From NCBI GenBank assembly GCA_001816835.1, contig MHDB01000037.1, positions 302 to 6,867 of the forward strand: a stretch of 6,566 nucleotides of DNA, given 5' to 3'. Position 1 is the stretch's first letter. Every line of letters starts with the position of its first letter. The DNA comes from Candidatus Woykebacteria bacterium RIFCSPLOWO2_01_FULL_43_14 (GTDB lineage: Bacteria; Patescibacteriota; Microgenomatia; Woykebacterales; 2-01-FULL-43-14). The translations under genes and the position numbers were made by a program. The notes beneath the pieces were generated by a model. It was not told the origin of the DNA. It worked only from the letters and a program-made list of their open reading frames with translations, and made no database searches. Below are positions 1 through 6,124 of this stretch, piece by piece.

Positions 1-72
1 CAACAGTCAGCCAAGTGGTTCGAGTTCAGTTGGCTAGACATTCTTAATTTGTATAGAACGATACCTTATTAG
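1..72 (+). CDS. Possible C-terminal end of an upstream forward gene (partial)
   Basis: Frame 1 is open from the first base to a TAG at 70-72 and would encode 23 residues ending in ...LYRTIPY. The other two forward frames close earlier, at 35-37 and 43-45. A strong hairpin with a T-rich tail follows 15 bases after the stop, as expected behind a real gene. Against it, 23 codons open by chance are not rare, and nothing in the peptide is recognisable. The function is unknown. The gene would be convergent with the reverse-strand membrane protein gene that ends at 130. Confidence 0.35.
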   Translation, partial: QQSAKWFEFSWLDILNLYRTIPY

Positions 73-87
73 AGGAGAGAAATACCT

Positions 88-120
88 AGGAGGTTTACAT
101 TATGTAAACCTCCTTTCTTT
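88..120 (+). terminator. Intrinsic terminator, probably bidirectional, between convergent genes
   Basis: Bases 88-100 (AGGAGGTTTACAT) and 102-114 (ATGTAAACCTCCT) are perfectly complementary, giving up to 13 pairs around a single base. In RNA this would be about 11 pairs with a loop of 5. The forward side is followed by TTCTTTAT, a fair U-tract. The reverse side reads AGGTATTTCTCTC after the stem, which is a weaker tail. It lies 15 bases beyond the putative forward stop at 70-72 and 15 bases beyond the reverse gene's stop at 130-132, so it fits a shared terminator for convergent transcripts. It should be most efficient in the forward direction. Confidence 0.75.
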
Positions 121-129
121 ATGGATTAA

Positions 130-1509
130 TTACATAAAGCCGCCGATAAACGGCACCTTCTTGGCAGCGCCTTTAAAATCAACTCCGGCGTGAGCGACCG
201 CTCCAGAAGGAGCCGCTTTGAGTGCATCCTCAATAGCTTCTGGAAGTTTAGAAGTCAGTATGAGCATTCCGGCTATGATAAGAGACCTTACCATTTCTGT
301 TGTAACGTCAAAACCAACTGGGGTGGAACTCTGGAAGTCGGCATGGTTAACGATAGCATTTCCATTTGCATCTGAAACCCAGATCATTAAGAAGTAAGTG
401 ATGTTAAGCATTAAGTAAATTGCTGGAAAGACTAGGGCAGCTGTGAGCATTTGCATAAACCATTTTTGTGAGGTTTCTTCTTGACCAGGTAGAATAGCCC
501 ATAAGAAAACTAAAGGCGAAAATATTGTAAGTATAAACAGGGTCGCGAAGTATTTTAGCAAACTGACAAGCAGTTGAACCATAAGAGAAATCAACATAAA
601 GTTGAAAACGACCTTAGCTATGTCTGTGGTTAGACCACTTATAAAACCACCGCCAGCTTTAAAACCTTTTAGATCAAATTTTCCAATAAAGTTACCAAAT
701 ATTTCTAGAACTCGAATAGGGGCTGGGTAAATGATATTTCCTGCAGCATCAAGATTGTAAACTATTTGATTTCTGTCGAAAGCGAGATGGCCTGGTTTGT
801 TTAGGACATTATTACCCAACTCCTTTAACGACTGGTTTATTAAACTCTCAATTAACTTGCTCCCGTCTACAAATAATCCAGAAATGGCAAAACTAAAAGT
901 AATAAGTATTAACGCAACAATAGTTTTAGGGAGCGCATCAGAGATGGTTATAACAGTTCTTGGGTCTAGTCGATACCTAAACATAACCAGGAAACCAAAG
1001 ACAATTAACATTACTGATATGAAAACATAGGCGATGTTGCGAAAGATTTTCCAAATTTCTAAAACAGGGCTGAGAAAATTTGTTCCAATAGCGTAGGCCG
1101 GCTTAAAAGGATTAATAGAAGCTAAATAATCCGTGGGGGTAATATTCCTAGAGCCATATGTCCCGGAAATACCTAAAGCTATAATTCCTGCTAGACCAGG
1201 ATCGCGGTTTTCGAAAGGTAGTCCTCCTGGTCCAGTTGCCGGGGCGAAATAAGCATCGCCCTCGATAGCCCTATTTGTGAAAGAAACTATCGAAGCGAGA
1301 GCACTGCTCATCCAGGACCAACCGTTATCTGACTGCAGAGACGACTGATAGGTCTGTCTTATATCACAGTTTGGGTCAAAGATATTCGTCCCACACCCGC
1401 CCCCTGCTGACCCTGTTTGGGCAAAAATAGGAGAGCTAAAAACTAAGCTAGTAGATAATAGTATAAGAAAAATCAAAAAGATTTTGGAAGATAATTTGGG
1501 TATGTTCAT
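130..1509 (-). CDS. VirB6/TrbL-like polytopic membrane protein of a type IV secretion-like system
   Basis: This 459-residue protein probably forms the inner-membrane channel part of a type IV secretion-like or conjugation-like machine. Seen: a signal peptide or first helix (residues about 8-30, ending SPIFAQ), then an exported Gly-rich stretch with two cysteines (C39, C48). It continues with a soluble segment to about 150 and hydrophobic helices at about 155-177, 194-214, 300-317, 320-340, 353-377 and 407-420. A loop of about 85 residues separates helices 2 and 3. The segment from DALPKTIVALILITFSFAISG and the PGQEETSQKWFMQML loop before helix 5 resemble membrane proteins found beside VirB4-like genes in CPR genomes; this is recalled similarity, not searched. 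The ATG at 1509 is the natural start: it puts the signal peptide at the N-terminus and sits about 11 bases from a predicted transcription start. There is no Shine-Dalgarno. The gene appears monocistronic, flanked by a divergent promoter region and a terminator. The remaining doubt is the exact family: VirB6, TrbL or a CPR-only relative. Confidence 0.8.
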   Translation of the reverse strand: MNIPKLSSKIFLIFLILLSTSLVFSSPIFAQTGSAGGGCGTNIFDPNCDIRQTYQSSLQSDNGWSWMSSALASIVSFTNRAIEGDAYFAPATGPGGLPFENRDPGLAGIIALGISGTYGSRNITPTDYLASINPFKPAYAIGTNFLSPVLEIWKIFRNIAYVFISVMLIVFGFLVMFRYRLDPRTVITISDALPKTIVALILITFSFAISGLFVDGSKLIESLINQSLKELGNNVLNKPGHLAFDRNQIVYNLDAAGNIIYPAPIRVLEIFGNFIGKFDLKGFKAGGGFISGLTTDIAKVVFNFMLISLMVQLLVSLLKYFATLFILTIFSPLVFLWAILPGQEETSQKWFMQMLTAALVFPAIYLMLNITYFLMIWVSDANGNAIVNHADFQSSTPVGFDVTTEMVRSLIIAGMLILTSKLPEAIEDALKAAPSGAVAHAGVDFKGAAKKVPFIGGFM

Positions 1510-1542
1510 AACTTGTGTATGTTTAAATTATACATACCCAAA
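1495..1542. repeat. 11-bp perfect inverted repeat across promoter and start of the reverse gene
   Basis: TTTGGGTATGT at 1495-1505 is the exact reverse complement of ACATACCCAAA at 1532-1542, with 26 bases between. One arm lies on codons 2-5 of the reverse gene, and the other touches the upstream edge of its -10 box and the spacer. A third copy of the core GTATGT lies at 1517-1522, 17 bases from the GTATGT at 1500-1505, in the predicted leader region. The layout suits an operator bound by a dimeric or cooperative regulator. If transcription began further upstream, it could instead be an RNA hairpin enclosing the start codon. No regulator can be named. Confidence 0.5.
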
Positions 1543-1554
1543 GGTAAAAAGCAA
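1527..1554 (-). promoter_or_regulatory. Sigma70-type promoter for the reverse membrane protein gene
   Basis: Read on the reverse strand, 1532-1527 is a perfect TATAAT. TTGCTT at 1554-1549 is a partial -35 (the first three bases match TTGACA), separated by 16 bases. Transcription would begin near 1520, leaving a leader of only about 11 bases before the ATG at 1509. The box lies between the arms of an inverted repeat, so binding there could block it. The -10 is convincing and the -35 is not. Confidence 0.55.
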
Positions 1555-1575
1555 GCCTGGCCTAAGGCGTTTAGT

Positions 1576-1581
1576 TATGAT
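1576..1581 (+). promoter_or_regulatory. Candidate -10 box for the large forward gene
   Basis: TATGAT matches five of six positions of the -10 consensus and lies 23 bases before the ATG at 1605. A start near 1588 would give a short leader that still includes the Shine-Dalgarno. No convincing -35 hexamer is found 15-19 bases upstream, and there is no extended -10. The promoter is therefore weak, activator-dependent or elsewhere. It shares the 95-base intergenic region with the promoter of the divergent gene. Confidence 0.3.
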
Positions 1582-1594
1582 ACTATTGGTGCGT

Positions 1595-1600
1595 AGAGGA
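1595..1600 (+). promoter_or_regulatory. Ribosome binding site of the 1504-residue protein gene
   Basis: AGAGGA stands four bases before the ATG at 1605, a short but usable spacing. It supports 1605 as the start of the large gene. It also contrasts with the divergent gene, which has no such site. Confidence 0.6.
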
Positions 1601-1604
1601 TTAG

Positions 1605-4600
1605 ATGGCACAAGACGTAAAATACACTTTCGGTACTGTTGATCAGCCTCATAAATCAACCCCCTTAGTCAAAGACAAAGCCGCCAATGCGGAGTTTTAT
1701 AATGTCTTATCTGATGCAGGTCTGATAGATGACTCAGGTCTGATAAGACAACTTCATTTCCAGCCAAAAAATTCCGGAATCTTGCAACAGGAAGATGAAG
1801 CATGGTTGAACACCTTTTTAGCCCAATTCCCTGATACACCACTTAGCCAAGCAAGAGCGTTAGCCGTTTTTCAACAAGAGCTACAGAAACACGAGGTAGC
1901 TGGGAATGTTGGAAGTGCGGATCGAATACGTCAGGCCAACATTGTAGGCAGCACAACTGATCCGTACGTAGGGATTGTCTATAAGTCAGTCGAGCAAAGA
2001 CTAGAAGAGGCGAAAGCAAGTGGTGTAGAGGACCGGCTTTCGGCAATTGCGATCAGAGCTCAGGTTAAAGCTCAACTTGATGACAGATTGAAAATTAATC
2101 TGGAAGAGTTAAAAGTGCAGTTCCCACCAGGTACTCAAACCGAAGATTTGTTTAAGAGTTATACCAACCATATAACTGGTTACTCAGAACAGTTGGCAGA
2201 GACGTTTAACGGGGTGTATTTCGCCACACCTCACAACGAGTTTGGTAATCTCGAGCGTTTTAGAAGGGCTTCTAGTGCGGTTGCTAGTAGCTGGAGTGGT
2301 CAGAGTCAGAACGGTCAGGATTTCAGACGTGATATAACCGCCAAAGCGGAACAAGCAGTTGATGCTTGGATTGCCGCTAACCCTTCTTACGCAGCCGATG
2401 CCCCTGGTATCAAACAGAGCCTGGTTGCTGCCGGAGAACTAAGTTTGTCTCAGGGTGCGCTTCCCATCTTTGCCCATCAGATTTCTTTGGACCATGTATT
2501 ACTGGAACAAGCTTTAGACAGGAGACTGTTTGAGACAAGAACGGGGGGATTAGCAAATATTCCTATTCCTTCAGAATCTACTGCCCACGGCTTGGCAGGC
2601 GTTACTCCGAGACAAGATGCCCAAGTATCGCTGGCACTTTTTTCCTATAACGAAAACGGTGTTCTAAAACAAGCTCCTGATTTTGTACCCATCCCTACTG
2701 AGGAACACGAAGCAGTGGAGTCAGCTAATCGGATTATCCTAAACCTTGAAAAAGAAGGTTACACTCTGGACGAAGGGTCGACAAGGGGACTTTACGAGCT
2801 GGTAAAAGTATCGCGCAACCCGGTTGGAATATGGAAATACTTGTTTCCCTCCCTTAAAAAAGCAGCTTTTTACGTAGGAGCTGAGCCATCAGAGTTTCAA
2901 AAAACACTTTCCAAGTTTACCGATCAAACAAAAATGCGCCGGTTTGAAGAAGATCTGATGATACGGCTTATTGCCAGAACTGTTGGGAGGAAGTGGTTTT
3001 ACGCGGTCGAAGAAATTTATAACCCAAGGACAGGAAAGCTCGAAAAGCAATTTGTCAACAGGCCCTGGAGAGCATTCTATAACACAATTACTCTGCAGGA
3101 TCTTACTAGAGGTATCGCCAAAAAAATAGAAGGGAGTGATACCCTTTCTAGGTCTCTGGGAAGACTAAAATCTGGCGACTATATAAAAATAAGTTCTTCT
3201 GGTGACAAAAAGATTAAGATTCATGGTTTAGGATTGATGAATCTGGATTTTGAAAAGGACTTTGAATTTGGTTCTAAACTCCGTTCTTATTTCAACGCGA
3301 TTTCCTCAAAAGACCCCAATTCAATAAGTTGGCTAAAGGCAAATAAAGGAGATATTTGGAAAGCACGGGCCGAGTTCGACAATATAACCCAACTAAGGGA
3401 GTTAGCGAATCTGCTACGTAGGAGGAAAAATAACGGAGATAGGGATCGATCAAATTGGGTGGATTGGGCGGCAAATGTCGTAAGAAAAACAGGCTGGGTT
3501 CTACTAAAAAGGGGTTTTAATTTTGTTGATTCAAAACTAGGGATTCGTCAGTTTGCCGATACTCAAATAGCTAAAATCTGGCCAACGGGTAAGCTTGGTT
3601 CAATCATGAAAGTTACAGGGGAATTGGGAGGGCTGTTAACTAAAGGTGTGCCTGGCGGGTTTATGGGTGGTGCAGCGATATCCTTGCTTTTAGGTAATCC
3701 TGGGTATATGGGTCTCGGAGCGCTTATTGGAGGTTTGGGAAAAGGGGGAGTACTCTTTGGGGGTTTGGCGTACCTCGTTTCTGGAGGTGATTTATCTTCA
3801 GTTTTAGCTGGCAATATGTCAGGCCTGTTCTATAGTCCGTTCACCGTTGTAGGTGGTGGATTCAGGTTACTGACTTTTTACCAAGACCTTCTAGAGAGCG
3901 CGACAATGATGAACCGGTTTAGGGCTTGGAGTACAGGGGGAACGAGAGTTCCGGCCTTACTTAGGGGTATTGGCCAGTTCATGGTTAGAACTAGTGGACC
4001 AATCAGAATGCTAGGTTGGGGAGGACTTTCTCGCCCGTCTGTATCAACTATTGGCGTACTGGGTCAGTACGTAAACCTCTTTAAAATCCCGATTGTTGGT
4101 CCTATTGGTACTTTCCTTTTCTTGACTCAGAGTTTAGGTTGGGGCGTCCCTCAGTCCGTAATTGCCTCTTTTTTCGCCGGTTTTGGTCAGTGGGCCCTGA
4201 CAACGTACTTGCCTTTTAAGATAGAAAACTATCTCAATGTGCTGAGTCTTACTAAGGGATGGTCAGGTGGGCTTTTGTTTAAGCTATTTACTAAGAATGT
4301 GCTTGGTTTGGACGTGACTTTGGCGGGTAACTTTGGCACAATTCTAAGAAAAGTGATTAGTGTTAGCTTTAAGTTGGGAGGAATACTTGGGGGAATTGGA
4401 GGTTTTTGGGCTGGAAACAACTTAGGTGGCCCTTGGGTGGGAGCGTTATTTGTGCCGTTGGGTATGGCCTTAGGTTCCTTGCTCCAGGCTATTTTGGGAA
4501 AAGCTGGGTTCCTGCTTAACTGGGGATACTTCCTGGGATTGTTGATTGGCCATGGGGGACCCATTGGTTTGATCACAAATTTACTCTTTACCCTTCCAGA

Positions 4601-6119
4601 TGGACCTATCGGGTGGATCGCAAAGATAGTAGATATCGTTATCGTTACCGATAGAGTTTGGAGTATCATTAACGTTTTCCGTTCTTGGGGTGCTCAAGGG
4701 TGGTCTGCTTTAGGGCAGTTGATTAAAAATCCGTTGAGCCAGCTGATCAATCAGCTAATAGGTGGATTCTTTAGGAGGATTTGGGCTGGTCTCAGGTACG
4801 GACTTTGGTCGGTGGGGGTTTTCTGGCAAGCAGCGTTTAAACCGTTTTTATGGTCCCTGGCTTTAAGATTTGCAGGTTGGTTTACTAACGGCAGCTTAAC
4901 AGGTGTTTTAACCGCAGCCAGGGGAGCGGTTTGGACGGTTTTGAGAGCCTCCTGGGGCATTGTCGCTCGAAGTGCGGTCTGGGCTTTTGGTCTTGGTGTC
5001 CGTGCTTTAGTCGGTTTGTTCGCAGGTGCTTCCTTAGCAGCACTGGGATGGCTTATTGTTGCAGCACTAGTGGCATTACTAATTTATGGTTTGATAGCCT
5101 TTGTGTCTTTTAAAGGCGAACCGGTTACCAAAGAAAACATTCTTATCTCTGTGACTCCTGTTGGAACTTCGTTTGGCTGCAACGGCAAAATACCGAAAAA
5201 TGATGACCCAAATGCCACCCAAAGCATTAAGTTCCAGATTAGAGTACTAAACAACACCCCCTCGGATCCAGATACCGGTGGGGTGAAAATAGCAGTTAGT
5301 GTCGTTGCCAAACCCAGTTTTGGAAACCTACCCTTACCAATTGCAGATTTAGTACCGAGCGATAAAGCAGTCCCTGGAACCGATAGGATAATAATTAACC
5401 CTGGCGCAGTTGAAACATTTGAACACACTATTGAAAATTTTAGTTTGAACCAGGATACTAGGGTTACAGAAACAGCTGAGGCTCTTGGGATAAAAGATGT
5501 GAGGGATGATGGGAGCGGTGGTAAGTTTGAGATAAGCGGTCTTGGTAGTTGCTCCATAAATATCGGTAATCCAGTTTTTGACACCCCCACTGGGTATCCA
5601 GTAGCCGGAAAAATCTCGACCCCCGCCTTTAAAGCAGGATCGTCTTTATTAGGTTATCATGGTGGTGGGGCAGTGGATATCGCCAGCCACGAGACTATTA
5701 GAAGAGGTGCTTCGATAAGAGGGGCATTTATTTATACAACTCATGAGGGGGTTGCTTATGCAGGTCCATACGACCCTGATGGATATGGAATATACGTTAG
5801 GGTGGTGGGGAGCAGTTTTGTTACCTACTACGCCCATTTAGAAAGTGCTGAGAGGGCAATATCCTTGGCAGGAGTGAACGGAGTCAGAGTAACAGCGGGT
5901 TGTCTGATAGGCCGAGTGGATGCGACTGGAAACTCAAGTGGGAGCGATCCAAATCATTTACACTATGAAGTACGAAGGTTTGTAGGCGGTCGAGAATTTC
6001 CTTTTGAATCAGATATGAAAGAGACTTTTAAGGCTTTCCAGCCAAAAATAACTGACAGGGATGTAATTCAAGAAAATGAGGTTAATACCTCTGGAGGTAA
6101 CTGTCTGAGTGCTCCATAA
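1605..6119 (+). CDS. Giant multi-domain membrane protein with C-terminal M23 (LytM-type) peptidoglycan peptidase
   Basis: This is a 1504-residue protein with no signal peptide. Residues 1 to about 650 are soluble and unrecognised, with a charged helical, possibly coiled-coil stretch at about 128-173 and a basic patch RRRKNN at 605-610. Residues about 670-1140 are Gly/Trp-rich and hydrophobic with many possible membrane segments (about 683-726, 827-870, 925-965, 973-1025, 1057-1090). The clearest transmembrane helix is 1145-1168. A beta-rich, perhaps Ig-like, domain follows (about 1175-1325), then the M23 domain (about 1331-1462). Its zinc and catalytic residues are visible: H1352 and D1358 (HGGGAVD), H1411 in YYAHL, and H1451/H1453 in HLHYEVR. 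M23 enzymes cut peptide cross-links of peptidoglycan, so the C-terminus should lie outside the membrane. All four cysteines (1192, 1316, 1433, 1500) fall in that part. The ATG at 1605 follows an AGAGGA site. The gene is divergent from the VirB6-like gene and is followed 5 bases later by another. Probable role (inference): cell-wall-opening scaffold of a type IV secretion-like machine. The M23 call is firm; the role is not. Confidence 0.85.
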   Translation: MAQDVKYTFGTVDQPHKSTPLVKDKAANAEFYNVLSDAGLIDDSGLIRQLHFQPKNSGILQQEDEAWLNTFLAQFPDTPLSQARALAVFQQELQKHEVAGNVGSADRIRQANIVGSTTDPYVGIVYKSVEQRLEEAKASGVEDRLSAIAIRAQVKAQLDDRLKINLEELKVQFPPGTQTEDLFKSYTNHITGYSEQLAETFNGVYFATPHNEFGNLERFRRASSAVASSWSGQSQNGQDFRRDITAKAEQAVDAWIAANPSYAADAPGIKQSLVAAGELSLSQGALPIFAHQISLDHVLLEQALDRRLFETRTGGLANIPIPSESTAHGLAGVTPRQDAQVSLALFSYNENGVLKQAPDFVPIPTEEHEAVESANRIILNLEKEGYTLDEGSTRGLYELVKVSRNPVGIWKYLFPSLKKAAFYVGAEPSEFQKTLSKFTDQTKMRRFEEDLMIRLIARTVGRKWFYAVEEIYNPRTGKLEKQFVNRPWRAFYNTITLQDLTRGIAKKIEGSDTLSRSLGRLKSGDYIKISSSGDKKIKIHGLGLMNLDFEKDFEFGSKLRSYFNAISSKDPNSISWLKANKGDIWKARAEFDNITQLRELANLLRRRKNNGDRDRSNWVDWAANVVRKTGWVLLKRGFNFVDSKLGIRQFADTQIAKIWPTGKLGSIMKVTGELGGLLTKGVPGGFMGGAAISLLLGNPGYMGLGALIGGLGKGGVLFGGLAYLVSGGDLSSVLAGNMSGLFYSPFTVVGGGFRLLTFYQDLLESATMMNRFRAWSTGGTRVPALLRGIGQFMVRTSGPIRMLGWGGLSRPSVSTIGVLGQYVNLFKIPIVGPIGTFLFLTQSLGWGVPQSVIASFFAGFGQWALTTYLPFKIENYLNVLSLTKGWSGGLLFKLFTKNVLGLDVTLAGNFGTILRKVISVSFKLGGILGGIGGFWAGNNLGGPWVGALFVPLGMALGSLLQAILGKAGFLLNWGYFLGLLIGHGGPIGLITNLLFTLPDGPIGWIAKIVDIVIVTDRVWSIINVFRSWGAQGWSALGQLIKNPLSQLINQLIGGFFRRIWAGLRYGLWSVGVFWQAAFKPFLWSLALRFAGWFTNGSLTGVLTAARGAVWTVLRASWGIVARSAVWAFGLGVRALVGLFAGASLAALGWLIVAALVALLIYGLIAFVSFKGEPVTKENILISVTPVGTSFGCNGKIPKNDDPNATQSIKFQIRVLNNTPSDPDTGGVKIAVSVVAKPSFGNLPLPIADLVPSDKAVPGTDRIIINPGAVETFEHTIENFSLNQDTRVTETAEALGIKDVRDDGSGGKFEISGLGSCSINIGNPVFDTPTGYPVAGKISTPAFKAGSSLLGYHGGGAVDIASHETIRRGASIRGAFIYTTHEGVAYAGPYDPDGYGIYVRVVGSSFVTYYAHLESAERAISLAGVNGVRVTAGCLIGRVDATGNSSGSDPNHLHYEVRRFVGGREFPFESDMKETFKAFQPKITDRDVIQENEVNTSGGNCLSAP

Positions 6120-6124
6120 CTTGT

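Noticed and set aside
1..60. tRNA-like fragments: TTCGAGT resembling a T-loop and TTCAGTTGGCTAGA resembling a D-arm
   Set aside because: The T-stem has a G-G mismatch and no CCA or consistent acceptor follows. Read as a D-arm, the stem has only three pairs, the anticodon stem does not form a 5+7 loop, and no T-arm occurs before the terminator.
88..107. AGGAGG followed by ATG TAA, a perfect Shine-Dalgarno with a start-stop minimal ORF
   Set aside because: It is a by-product of the palindromic terminator and appears on both strands by symmetry; there is no coding sequence behind it.
4229..4669. 146-residue proline-rich open frame on the reverse strand
   Set aside because: Its prolines are the complement of glycine codons in the Gly-rich membrane region; the same applies to the reverse frame at 3563-3814.
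3591..5111. Reading the Gly-rich hydrophobic region plus peptidase domain as a phage tape measure protein
   Set aside because: There are no tail genes in view, the neighbours are membrane proteins, and a strong transmembrane helix is followed by an exported domain that holds all the cysteines. It is kept only as an alternative to test.
5084..5590. 168-residue open frame on the reverse strand
   Set aside because: It is antisense to the beta-rich domain of the M23 protein, is Pro/Ser/Leu-rich with no recognisable motif, and is explained by the codon bias of the real gene.
6093..6124. GGAGGT at 6093-6098 as the ribosome binding site of the last gene, with an earlier start
   Set aside because: The frame upstream of 6125 is closed by TAA at 6098-6100, and the only codon start between is a CTG three bases after the GGAGG; the ATG at 6125 begins a proper basic-then-hydrophobic anchor.
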